From an uncultured Poribacteria bacterium (GTDB lineage: Bacteria; Poribacteria; WGA-4E; PCPOR2b), in contig OY282444.1 of NCBI GenBank assembly GCA_958296125.1, forward strand, positions 5,069,266-5,133,265: a stretch of DNA of 64,000 bases. The letters run 5' to 3'. Shown here piece after piece: positions 46,363-56,401 of this stretch. Below the pieces are notes generated by a model, which was not told the DNA's origin, made no database searches, and saw nothing but the letters and a program-made list of their open reading frames with translations. Within the stretch, counting starts at the first letter, position 1. Every line of letters begins with the position of its first letter. Position numbers and translations under genes: made by a program.

Positions 46363-47388
46363 ATGCCATTCGGAGGCAATGACTGGCTTGCTTTAACCCC
46401 GGAACCGACCTTGGAACCGGAGATTCCTATTTGTGACCCCCATCACCACTTCTGGGACTTTCGGACGGAGCGCGTTCCTTACCAACGGTATCTGCTTCAC
46501 GAGCTAGCCGCTGACGTGAACAGCGGTCACAACGTGCGCTCCACTGTGTTTGTTGAGGCAAGAGCGATGTACCGCTCCGACGGACCGGAGCCGATGCGTC
46601 CTGTGGGTGAAGTCGAATTTGTGCAAGGGTTAGCAGCCGCCAGCGCGAGCGGGCTATACGGACCCTGCCGGGCTGCGGCTGCCATTGTCGGGCACGCCAA
46701 CCTGAACCTAGGAGATCGGGTTGAACCGATACTTCAAGCGTTGCAGGCAGCCAGTCCCAACCGATTTCGCGGTATCCGCCACGCCGTAACTTGGGACCCG
46801 CATCCAGAGGTGGAAAATACGACCGCTCACAAAATGGAGAGGCAGTTGGCTAGTGACGATTTCCGCGCTGGTGCACAGGTGCTGGCACGTATGGGGTTGT
46901 CGCTAGAGGCTTGGTTGTATTTCCCGCAGCTGCCCGAATTGGCAGATTTCGCCAAAGCACTGCCTGACTTGACCATTATTCTCAACCATATCGGCGGCTT
47001 ACTGCGGGTAGGTCCTTATGCCAACCGGGACGACGAGGTACTCGCCACTTGGCGGAGCGGTATCGCTGCCGTCGCAGAATGCCCCAATGTCAACGTCAAA
47101 CTGGGGGGGATCGGGATGCCCCGCACCGGTTTTGACTGGCACGCCCGAACAACACCCGCCGGTTCGGAAGAACTCGCATCGGATATGGCACCCTTGATGA
47201 ATTATTGCATTGAACAGTTTGGCCCCGACCGGTGTATGTTTGAGAGCAATTTCCCGGTGGATAAGGTATCATATTCCTACAACGTGATGTATAATGCTTT
47301 CAAACGGTTGTCATCGGGCTATTCGGTTGCCGAGCGCGCTGCTATGTTTCATGATACCGCCGCTCGCGTATATCGGATAGAGCTTTAA
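46363..47388 (+). CDS. amidohydrolase 2 family protein (sugar lactonase-like)
   Basis: Metal-dependent TIM-barrel hydrolase of the amidohydrolase-2 family, 341 residues from ATG 46363, which follows a GAGGTG. The N-terminal metal-binding motif is CDPHHHFWD near residue 29, and later ligands are in LNHIGG and FESNFPVDK. This branch (with L-fucono- and L-rhamnono-lactonases) opens sugar lactones to acids. The IlvD/Edd dehydratase gene follows after 50 bp, which gives a lactonase-dehydratase pair as in non-phosphorylating sugar oxidation pathways. That pathway reading is inference. Confidence 0.82.
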   Translation: MPFGGNDWLALTPEPTLEPEIPICDPHHHFWDFRTERVPYQRYLLHELAADVNSGHNVRSTVFVEARAMYRSDGPEPMRPVGEVEFVQGLAAASASGLYGPCRAAAAIVGHANLNLGDRVEPILQALQAASPNRFRGIRHAVTWDPHPEVENTTAHKMERQLASDDFRAGAQVLARMGLSLEAWLYFPQLPELADFAKALPDLTIILNHIGGLLRVGPYANRDDEVLATWRSGIAAVAECPNVNVKLGGIGMPRTGFDWHARTTPAGSEELASDMAPLMNYCIEQFGPDRCMFESNFPVDKVSYSYNVMYNAFKRLSSGYSVAERAAMFHDTAARVYRIEL

Positions 47389-47438
47389 CGCGCTTTTTAC
47401 ACACACTTTTCGGTGTTGTAAAGGATCGGTATGAGGAT

Positions 47439-49136
47439 ATGATGCAAACAAAAAATCCATCAGGCATCAAAAGCGGCTTGACAAACTACGGAGATCCGGA
47501 GTTCAGCGTCTACATCCGTAAGGCGTTTGCGAAAGCGATGGGGTATTCGGATGAGGAGTTGGAACGTCCGATTGTCGGCATCATCAATACCTTCAGCGGT
47601 TTCAATAGCTGCCATCACAATTTTGGTGACCTAATCGAAGCGGTAAAGCGGGGGGTGCTGTCTCACGGTGGGCTTCCGATTGAATTCCCAACAATTTCGC
47701 TTGGAGAGATGTTCACGGCACCTACGACCATGATGTTCCGCAACCTAATGGCAATGGACACGGAGGAAATGATCCGAGCTCAGCCGATGGATGGTGTTGT
47801 CCTGTTAGGTGGATGTGACAAAACCGTTCCCGCCCAACTGATGGGGGCTGTGAGTGCAGACTGTCCGGCGATTTGTCTAGTTGCGGGTCCGATGATCACC
47901 GGGGATTATCAAGGTGAACGCCTTGGAGCTTGCACCGATTGCCGCCGATTCTGGGGTGAGTATCGCGCTGGACGTTTGGACGGGGACGAGGTGGATGAGA
48001 TTGGGGGCCGGTTGTGCTCCAGCACGGGGACTTGTATGGTGATGGGCACCGCCAGCACGATGGCAGCGTTGGCAGAGGCACTTGGACTGATGTTACCCGG
48101 TGGAGCTGCCATCCCCGCGGTGATGTCGGAACGGCGGCGGCATGCAGAGGCAACGGGCAGAACGATTGTCTCGATGATCCAGAACGATCTCCGTCCGTCG
48201 AAGATTTTGACGCAACAATCCTTCGAGAATGCAATCCGCGTCCTCATGGCAATTGGTGGTTCGACAAATGGGGTCATCCACTTGACAGCGATTGCGCGGC
48301 GCCTTGGCATCCGCCTCGACCTCGCCGACTTTGATCGGATCAGCGATGAAACCCCTGTCTTGGTGAATCTCAAGCCGAGCGGTAATTATTATATGGAAGA
48401 CCTCTTTAAGGTAGGTGGGGTGCCGGTTGCGATGAAGGCTCTCGAAGATATTCTCCATCGAGATGCACAGACGGTGTTGGGGAGCACCATCGGAGAAAAT
48501 CTCACAGCAGTGCCGCATCCGCCGGCGTGGCAGGATGTCATCAAGCCCAGAACGACACCGCTGTTTGAATCCGGAACGCTTGCCAGTCTTTTTGGGAACT
48601 TAGCTCCACAGGGAGCGGTGATTAAGCGTTCGGCCGCTTCGCCACATCTGCTGACGCATCGGGGCCCAGCAGTTGTTTTTAAGTCGCTGGAAGACCTGCA
48701 CAACCGCATTGATGATCCCAATTTACCCGTTACCAAAGATCATGTCATCGTCCTCCAGAACGCGGGCCCGATCGGCGGACCGGGGATGCCGGAAGCAGGT
48801 TATCTCCCAATTCCGAAGAAGCTCTTGCGGGCTGGCGTTAAAGACATGGTTCGTATCTCCGACGCTCGGATGAGTGGAACGGCATTCGGCACGATTGTGC
48901 TTCACATTGCCCCCGAAGCGGCTGTCGGGGGCCCTTTGGCGTTGGTAGAGGAGGGTGATCTGATTGAGTTGGATGTCCCGAACAAACGGTTGGAATTGTT
49001 GGTGGGCGAGGCGGTATTGGCAAAGCGGAGGGAGCAGCTGGTCCTTCCTGAACCGCACTTCCAACGAGGCTACGGGTTGCTATACACCCAGCACATTGAG
49101 CAGGCGCATTTAGGTTGTGACTTTGATTTCCTTTAA
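47439..49136 (+). CDS. IlvD/Edd family dehydratase (sugar acid dehydratase type)
   Basis: Iron-sulfur dehydratase of the IlvD/Edd family, 565 residues. Three Cys expected to hold a [2Fe-2S] cluster are at 58 (FNSCHHN), 126 (GGCDKTVPA) and 199 (SSTGTCMVMG). The GPIGGPGMPEAGYLP and ISDARMSGTAFGT segments are typical. The sequence is closer in texture to arabonate, xylonate or galactonate dehydratases than to the branched-chain amino acid enzyme, and the lactonase-like gene just upstream supports a sugar-acid substrate; dihydroxy-acid dehydratase is not excluded. ATG 47439 and ATG 47442 are both possible starts. Confidence 0.85.
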   Translation: MMQTKNPSGIKSGLTNYGDPEFSVYIRKAFAKAMGYSDEELERPIVGIINTFSGFNSCHHNFGDLIEAVKRGVLSHGGLPIEFPTISLGEMFTAPTTMMFRNLMAMDTEEMIRAQPMDGVVLLGGCDKTVPAQLMGAVSADCPAICLVAGPMITGDYQGERLGACTDCRRFWGEYRAGRLDGDEVDEIGGRLCSSTGTCMVMGTASTMAALAEALGLMLPGGAAIPAVMSERRRHAEATGRTIVSMIQNDLRPSKILTQQSFENAIRVLMAIGGSTNGVIHLTAIARRLGIRLDLADFDRISDETPVLVNLKPSGNYYMEDLFKVGGVPVAMKALEDILHRDAQTVLGSTIGENLTAVPHPPAWQDVIKPRTTPLFESGTLASLFGNLAPQGAVIKRSAASPHLLTHRGPAVVFKSLEDLHNRIDDPNLPVTKDHVIVLQNAGPIGGPGMPEAGYLPIPKKLLRAGVKDMVRISDARMSGTAFGTIVLHIAPEAAVGGPLALVEEGDLIELDVPNKRLELLVGEAVLAKRREQLVLPEPHFQRGYGLLYTQHIEQAHLGCDFDFL

Positions 49137-49249
49137 TTATACCTTCGTTCTGATTCAGATTTGGGTGGCGGAATGTGCCAATGCCACAACCAATTCTGTC
49201 GCAACGCCAATCAGGTCAGTGAAGCCCCTCCGTTCCGAGAATCTTTGAC

Positions 49250-49450
49250 CTATTGTTGTCTGGTGTGAAAAGTGCGAATTTTATTTTTCCGTTGCCGTTT
49301 TAGCTCTAAACGGCGGCGTTTTGCGCTCGGCTTCTCATAGAAGCTACGCCGTCTGATTTCCGTGACGATACCCGCCTTGCCGCATATCTTCTTGAAGCGG
49401 GCAAGTGCTCTATCAAGTGTTTCGTCCGGTTCAACTCTGACATGAATCAT
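49250..49450 (-). CDS. rpsU: 30S ribosomal protein bS21
   Basis: Small basic ribosomal protein of 66 residues, the usual length. It shows the family pattern VRVEPDETLDRALARFKKIC, then RRRSFYEKPSAKRRRLELKR and a very basic tail. bS21 binds near the anti-Shine-Dalgarno region of 16S rRNA and helps initiation. It is a single gene here, transcribed from a strong promoter at 49595-49623. Confidence 0.95.
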   Translation of the reverse strand: MIHVRVEPDETLDRALARFKKICGKAGIVTEIRRRSFYEKPSAKRRRLELKRQRKNKIRTFHTRQQ

Positions 49451-49594
49451 TATATCAAACCTACCCCCCTTTCAGTTCTTGGGATTTTAGCAACCCGTGA
49501 CAGGTTGTGCAGAAAGTGTAGCGCGGATAATCATGAATAAGGCGTGAAGTAGTGCGATACCTGCATAGATGCTGATGAAATAAAAGGTCGCTCT

Positions 49595-49623
49595 ATTATA
49601 CCAATTTATACCCTTATTCTCAA
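49595..49623 (-). promoter_or_regulatory. sigma70-type promoter of rpsU (minus strand)
   Basis: On the minus strand TTGAGA (49623-49618), 17 bases, then TATAAT (49600-49595). One mismatch in the -35 box and ideal spacing. Transcription would start near 49588, leaving a leader of about 138 bases before the rpsU ATG at 49450. Confidence 0.65.
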
Positions 49624-49736
49624 CAGAAAATTTTGATACAGGCGATATTAATTTCAAAATTTAAGACAGGATGCCATTTTGCGACACGAATACGGTTTCC
49701 TACTTTGTAGATTGCCTGATTATTGAGGAGGACAAC

Positions 49737-50732
49737 ATGGGGCTCAAATGGGGAGTGCTTGGCGCGGGAAGCGTTGCACAACGTCGAGCTATCCCGGCGA
49801 TAAATCAAGCAAAAGATGCGGAACTCCATGCGCTGCTCTCTAGGGATGCAGCACGGGCCAAGCGGCTCTCGACAGAGCATGGAGCACAGACGTATTACAC
49901 AACGGTCGAGGCTCTCCTATCAGACGAAACATTGGATGCAATTTATATTTCAACCCCTGTGTATCTGCACTGCGAGCAGGTCATCGAAGCTGCCGAGCGA
50001 GGGTTCCATGTTCTCTGTGATAAACCGATGGCGATGAATGCGGAGGAGTGCCAACGGATGATCGATGCCTGCGAAGCAAACGGTGCACATCTTCAAATCT
50101 GCTTTCTGTTCCGCTTCCACTCCTGTTTCCAAAAAATAAAAAGCTGGGTGGCGGAGGGCAGTTTGGGACAAATTGTCCAAGGACGGGTGCCGTTTCTGAA
50201 ACCGTTTCCGATCCCGCCGGGGACTTGGCGCGGCAACCCAAATCAGGGTGGCGGCGGCTGCCTGATGGATCTTGGGGCACACGGAGTCGATCTCTTACGC
50301 TATATCGTCGGAGAAGTGAGTCAGGTCAGTGCATTCTGCAACAATGCGCTCCACCGCTATGATGTCGAAGAGACCGGAATGATCATGATGCGTTTTGAGA
50401 ACGGGGCTCAGGGGTTCATCGACACCAGTTTCTCTGCTGCGGGCTGTGACCTTGTCATTGAGATATATGGAACAGATGGGTGGGTGTGGGTCTATAATGA
50501 TGACGGTTGGAAGATTAAACGCTCCTCCAACGGCGAGTCTCAAATCATCAACTCTCAGTATGAAGACCTCTACCAAAGTCAATTTGAGCATTTTGCGCGG
50601 TGTGTGGCTCAAGGGGAGCAACCAATCGTCACAGGGTTAGATGGGCTGCGCACCAATAGGATTCTTGCAGCTGCTTACAAATCAGATCGGACGGGGCGAG
50701 CCGTTTCATGCCCCGCGGAATATCCAATTTAG
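49737..50732 (+). CDS. Gfo/Idh/MocA family oxidoreductase
   Basis: NAD(P)-dependent dehydrogenase-like protein, 331 residues from ATG 49737, which is preceded by GAGGAGGACAAC; the open frame starts 22 codons earlier without a ribosome-binding site. Dinucleotide loop GVLGAGSVAQRRAIP at residues 6-20, catalytic-loop variant CDKPMAMN (Asp in place of the usual Glu of EKP), and GGGGCLMDLGAHGVDLLRYI in the substrate domain. It is not near sugar genes; its neighbours are rpsU and groESL. Substrate unknown. Confidence 0.87.
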   Translation: MGLKWGVLGAGSVAQRRAIPAINQAKDAELHALLSRDAARAKRLSTEHGAQTYYTTVEALLSDETLDAIYISTPVYLHCEQVIEAAERGFHVLCDKPMAMNAEECQRMIDACEANGAHLQICFLFRFHSCFQKIKSWVAEGSLGQIVQGRVPFLKPFPIPPGTWRGNPNQGGGGCLMDLGAHGVDLLRYIVGEVSQVSAFCNNALHRYDVEETGMIMMRFENGAQGFIDTSFSAAGCDLVIEIYGTDGWVWVYNDDGWKIKRSSNGESQIINSQYEDLYQSQFEHFARCVAQGEQPIVTGLDGLRTNRILAAAYKSDRTGRAVSCPAEYPI

Positions 50733-50737
50733 AGGGT

Positions 50738-50786
50738 GACAAAATGACGCAGTAATGATAAAATGTATCCATAATGACATTTTGTC
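50738..50786. promoter_or_regulatory. inverted repeat upstream of groESL, candidate activator site
   Basis: GACAAAATG (50738-50746) and CATTTTGTC (50778-50786) are perfect complements about 31 bases apart. A second related piece, TGTCAATATGTCA, follows at 50800-50812. They lie 60-110 bases upstream of the sigma54 promoter, where enhancer-binding proteins usually bind. No CIRCE element (HrcA operator) was seen. Confidence 0.45.
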
Positions 50787-50843
50787 TCAGTTTTAAGTGT
50801 GTCAATATGTCATTGGTAGGCGAATAATCCAGTAATAGCGGGG

Positions 50844-50859
50844 TGGCATATCTATTGCA
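50844..50859 (+). promoter_or_regulatory. sigma54 (-24/-12) promoter of groES-groEL
   Basis: TGGCA at 50844-50848 and TTGCA at 50855-50859, with the key GG and GC pairs exactly 12 bases apart, match the sigma54 consensus TGGCAC-N5-TTGC at all but one position. Transcription would start near 50870, 43 bases before the groES ATG. Neither a sigma70-type pair nor a CIRCE element is visible in the same gap. Confidence 0.75.
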
Positions 50860-50912
50860 CACTGGTTGTATTGTTTCATTGATTTTAACCTTAACGAAAA
50901 GGAGACTGAGAT

Positions 50913-51203
50913 ATGGCACTCACGCCGTTAGGCGATCGGATTTTAATCCGACGCACTGAAGAAGATGAGCAGACAACCAGTGGAGGGATTATCATCCCTG
51001 ACACTGCCAAAGAGAAACCCCAAGAAGGGGAAGTTATCGCTGTTGGGAAAGGGCGCTTGCTTGACGATGGCGACCGGCAACCCATTGATGTCGCAGTTGG
51101 AGACAAAATCCTGTTTGGGAAATACTCCGGCACTGAAGTGACGTATGAGAACGAAGAGTTGTTGATTCTACGCGAAGATGACATCTTGGCAAAAATTGGC
51201 TAA
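50913..51203 (+). CDS. groES: co-chaperonin GroES
   Basis: GroES, 96 residues, forms the heptameric lid of the GroEL folding chamber. The sequence has the full family pattern: [12 protein letters not shown], the mobile loop [32 protein letters not shown] and [15 protein letters not shown]. The start follows AAGGAGACTGAGAT. groEL starts 33 bp downstream in the same operon, behind a sigma54 promoter. Confidence 0.98.
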   Translation: MALTPLGDRILIRRTEEDEQTTSGGIIIPDTAKEKPQEGEVIAVGKGRLLDDGDRQPIDVAVGDKILFGKYSGTEVTYENEELLILREDDILAKIG

Positions 51204-51212
51204 TTTTGGTAG

Positions 51213-52871
<1,659 letters not shown>

Positions 52872-52895
52872 GTGCCTGAAGTTATTGGCAGATAT

Positions 52896-52931
52896 GGAGG
52901 GTAAAGATTTTCCTTGCCCTCCATTTTTTTT
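52896..52931 (+). terminator. intrinsic terminator after groEL
   Basis: GGAGGGTAA (52896-52904) pairs with TTGCCCTCC (52914-52922), nine pairs including one G-U, loop of nine, followed by A and eight T (52924-52931). This is a textbook rho-independent terminator. Confidence 0.85.
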
Positions 52932-53054
52932 CTCTTCCAATAAACCCCATCTTCTTTCCAACCGTTAGTAGTCGCACAATTTATTGTGTGCGCTACACTC
53001 CGATGTTACTGCCTATCCCGCGCTCCCTATCTCCTCCTGAGAAGGACTCAAGAC

Positions 53055-55835
53055 ATGCGCTTGTCATGGAATGAAATCCGTGCCCGCGCCGCCGCATTCG
53101 CTCAGGAATGGGCGGATGCAGGCTACGAAAAGGGGCAAACCCAACTTTTCTACCGCGATTTTTTCGCCATCTTTGATCTGCCCGTGCGCCGGGTTGCCGC
53201 GTTTGAGGAGCCCGTTAAACTGCTCGGCGATCGGCGCGGCTTTATTGACCTGTTCTGGAAAGGGGTGCTCCTCGTTGAGCAGAAAAGTATGGGGCGCAAC
53301 TTAACACAAGCCAAAGCTCAAGCGTTCTCTTACTTCCCCGGTCTCAAGGACACTGACCTGCCGCGCTACCTCCTGTTGAGCGATTTCCAAACGTTTGAGT
53401 TATACGACCTTGACGAGGATGAAAACGTTGCCTTCCCCCTCGCTGAGCTGCCTCAACATATCGAAAAGTTTGGCTTCATCTCGGGTGTGCAGAAGCGATC
53501 CTTCAGGGATCAAGATCCGGTCAATATCGAAGCCTCCGAGCGCGTTGGGGAACTCCACGACGCGCTGGCTGACTCCGGCTATACGGGTCATGATCTGGAA
53601 CAATTCTTGGTCCGCATCGTCTTCTGCTTCTTCGCCGACGACACCGGCATCTTTGAGCCACGCGACATTTTTCTCGATCTGCTAGAGAACCGGACGCGGG
53701 ACGATGGATCGGATCTCGGGGGGTGGCTAGCGCAACTGTTTCAAGTGCTCAACACGCCGGTAGACTGTCGCTCCAGAAACCTTGACGGAGACCTCGCCCG
53801 CTTCCCCTATGTCAACGGTGCCCTATTCCGCGAACCCTTGCTCATCCCGTCATTCGATTCCAAAATGCGTCAGCGGCTGATTGATGCTTGTCATTTTAAT
53901 TGGTCGGACATCTCCCCAGCAATCTTTGGATCGCTCTTTCAGTCAGTGATGGACAAGGAGGAACGCCGCGCCCAAGGCGCACACTACACCACCGAAAAGA
54001 ACATCCTCAAGGTAATTGAACCGCTTTTCCTCGACGAGTTGCGTGCCGAATTCCGACATATCCGAAACCGTCGGGACAACCGTCGCCTCCCCGAACTAAT
54101 CTCTTTTCAGCAGCGACTCGGTCGGTTGCGCTTTTTTGATCCGGCGTGCGGCTGCGGCAACTTCCTGATTATTGCCTACCGTGAGTTGCGAGCGTTGGAA
54201 ATAGAGGTGTTAAAAGAGATTCGTCCGCATGGTCAACTTGACATGCTCGCACAGTCGCTGTCGGTGGTCGATGTGGATGGATTCTATGGGATTGAGTTGG
54301 GGGAGTTTCCCGCGCATATCGCCGAGGTTGCCCTGTGGATGATGGACCACATCATGAACAACCGCCTGAGTTTGGAGTTTGGACAAATCTATGCGCGCAT
54401 CCCGTTGGAGAAGTCGCCGCATATCAGGCACGGTGATGCGCTGGAAATTGATTGGACGGGGCTGCTACCGCCGAAGGAATGTTCCTACGTGCTCGGCAAT
54501 CCGCCGTTTGTGGGGGCGAAGCTCCAATCGCCACAGCAGCGCGAACAGGTGCGAAACATCGCCGCACTGGGCAAAAGCGGCGGCACTCTTGACTATGTGA
54601 CCGCGTGGTTTATCAAGGCGGGTGAATATATCCAACAGAGCGAGACGCAGCTCGGCTTTGTGGCAACCAATTCCATCACCCAAGGCGAACAGGTGGCGCA
54701 GCTGTGGCCCCTTCTGTTTGATCGTTGCAAGCTGGACATCGCCTTTGCCCACCGCACCTTCGCTTGGGGTTCGGATGCCCGCGGCATGGCGCATGTCCAC
54801 GTCGTCATTATCGGATTGGCAAAACGGGGTGCCGCCCCGCGGGAGAAACGGTTGTTTTCCTACGATAGCCCCAAGGGTGAACCACACGAAAGCCTGCACA
54901 CCGCCCTCTCACCCTACCTGTTTGATGCCAGCGGACTGACTGATTCACGGATTGTCGTCAGGGAGGAATCTCGGCAGATCAATGGACTGCCGAAGCTAAT
55001 CGGCGGCTCTATGCCCATTGATGGAGGACACTACATTTTCAAAGCCGAAGAACGCGCTGCGTTTTTGCAAGAGGAGCCCAATGCCGAACCGTATCTGCGG
55101 CCCTTTGTGGGAAGTCGTGAATTTCTACAGGGGGGAGAACGCTGGATACTACGCTTGGCCGACGTGCCGCCCCAAGTGCTGAGGACCCTGCCGAAGGTTC
55201 GTGAGCGTATTGCCGCTGTCCGCGCCTATCGGTTGGCGAGCAAGAGCAAATCCACCCAAGCACTTGCTGAGACACCGACGCTTTACCACGTCAACGTCCT
55301 TCCAGATGCGCCGTTTCTAGTTATACCGGAAGTGAGTTCTGCACGGCGGGAATATGTGCCGATTGGCTGGTTGGAGCCGCCGGTGATTCCGAGCAATAAG
55401 GTGCGCGTACTACCAAACGCCACACTTTGGCAGTTTGGACTTCTTACATCTACAATGCACATGGCATGGGTTAGGAATATTGGTGGGCGACTCAAAAGCG
55501 ACTTTTCATACGGAATTGGCATTATTTACAACACCTTCCCGATGCCTCCTGTCCCTGCGGAACGATTGCAACGTCTCGAACCTTACGCCGATGCCGTCCT
55601 CGCCGCTCGCGCTGCACATCCCGACGCGACCTTGGCTGACCTCTACGACCCCGATCTGATGCCGGTAGCTCTCCGTAGAGCACACCGCGCCTTGGACGGT
55701 GCCGTTGATAAGCTTTACCGGCGTTCGCCATTTTCATCAGACCGTGAGCGGGTTGAGCACCTGCTCAGTTTGTATGAAAAGATGATGGTGCCGTTGGCGG
55801 CGGGTGCTACACCGCGGCGGCGACGGAGGGGATAG
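53055..55835 (+). CDS. MmeI-type (type IIL) restriction-modification enzyme
   Basis: Single-chain restriction enzyme and adenine methyltransferase, 926 residues, very close to MmeI in length (919). The N-terminal PD-(D/E)xK nuclease has Asp65 and Glu75-x-Lys77 (DLFWKGVLLVEQKSMG). A helical segment follows, then the gamma-class methyltransferase with motif I DPACGCGNFL near residue 360 and motif IV NPPF near 482. The C-terminal recognition domain ends with SDFSYGIGIIYNTFPMP, as in MmeI relatives. Such enzymes cut about 20 bp from their site and protect by methylating one strand. The ATG at 53055 follows GAAGGA; the frame opens 23 codons earlier. No DISARM partner genes are present. Confidence 0.88.
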   Translation: MRLSWNEIRARAAAFAQEWADAGYEKGQTQLFYRDFFAIFDLPVRRVAAFEEPVKLLGDRRGFIDLFWKGVLLVEQKSMGRNLTQAKAQAFSYFPGLKDTDLPRYLLLSDFQTFELYDLDEDENVAFPLAELPQHIEKFGFISGVQKRSFRDQDPVNIEASERVGELHDALADSGYTGHDLEQFLVRIVFCFFADDTGIFEPRDIFLDLLENRTRDDGSDLGGWLAQLFQVLNTPVDCRSRNLDGDLARFPYVNGALFREPLLIPSFDSKMRQRLIDACHFNWSDISPAIFGSLFQSVMDKEERRAQGAHYTTEKNILKVIEPLFLDELRAEFRHIRNRRDNRRLPELISFQQRLGRLRFFDPACGCGNFLIIAYRELRALEIEVLKEIRPHGQLDMLAQSLSVVDVDGFYGIELGEFPAHIAEVALWMMDHIMNNRLSLEFGQIYARIPLEKSPHIRHGDALEIDWTGLLPPKECSYVLGNPPFVGAKLQSPQQREQVRNIAALGKSGGTLDYVTAWFIKAGEYIQQSETQLGFVATNSITQGEQVAQLWPLLFDRCKLDIAFAHRTFAWGSDARGMAHVHVVIIGLAKRGAAPREKRLFSYDSPKGEPHESLHTALSPYLFDASGLTDSRIVVREESRQINGLPKLIGGSMPIDGGHYIFKAEERAAFLQEEPNAEPYLRPFVGSREFLQGGERWILRLADVPPQVLRTLPKVRERIAAVRAYRLASKSKSTQALAETPTLYHVNVLPDAPFLVIPEVSSARREYVPIGWLEPPVIPSNKVRVLPNATLWQFGLLTSTMHMAWVRNIGGRLKSDFSYGIGIIYNTFPMPPVPAERLQRLEPYADAVLAARAAHPDATLADLYDPDLMPVALRRAHRALDGAVDKLYRRSPFSSDRERVEHLLSLYEKMMVPLAAGATPRRRRRG

Positions 55836-55924
55836 TGGAGAAAACTGCGTCACCCATAAATTGGGATTTCACTACACTTAAAAGGCCCTTTTTAATTTCA
55901 CCCTTTTCTTTAGGAGGTAAGAAA

Positions 55925-56290
55925 ATGAGATTTTTACTGATCCTTGCTTTACTATTTCTGTCTGCTTGCAGCCTGGAAGATACACTGTTAACGCTTGATC
56001 GCGACGAGGAGCATATTGAAATTATCACGATTGGTCCCTACACCGAGCGGTGTCATGATGCACATCTTGAACGGGATTGTTTGGTGGAATACAATGAAGA
56101 CTCAGGTCGCTGGGAATTTTTCTACGAATCTATTCAGGGCTTTGATTTTGAACTGGGATTTATTTACACGCTTGAGGTTCGATTGGAAGACCGTGGCACG
56201 GAAATACAGGATGTGGGGCGATATGCCTATCATCTTGTTAAGGTAATCGAGAAGAAGAAAGCCTCCGATGATTTTAGTTACGGTTGGTAG
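55925..56290 (+). CDS. DUF4377-like lipoprotein
   Basis: A 121-residue lipoprotein from ATG 55925, with AGGAGG upstream. The signal MRFLLILALLFLSACS has a lipobox LSAC, with Cys15. The mature part resembles DUF4377: IGPYTERC near the start, then CLVEYNEDSGRWEFFYESI, QGFDFELGFIYTLEV. Its role is unknown. It lies between the MmeI-type enzyme and a DUF2779 nuclease but as a surface lipoprotein it probably has no part in DNA processing. Confidence 0.75.
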   Translation: MRFLLILALLFLSACSLEDTLLTLDRDEEHIEIITIGPYTERCHDAHLERDCLVEYNEDSGRWEFFYESIQGFDFELGFIYTLEVRLEDRGTEIQDVGRYAYHLVKVIEKKKASDDFSYGW

Positions 56291-56401
56291 CCGCGCGGAG
56301 TAGATTACCCGACTTAAACCCGAACAAGAGATCGAGGAAACTACAGGAAAGCTATATGTCCTTGGAAACCCAACGTTATTAAATCTTAGTGGAGTGTAAT
56401 A

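Noticed and set aside
53055-55835. DISARM methylase (DrmMI) as identity of the MmeI-like gene
   Set aside because: No DISARM helicase or other drm genes are nearby, and the N-terminal nuclease residues and the length match MmeI-type enzymes.
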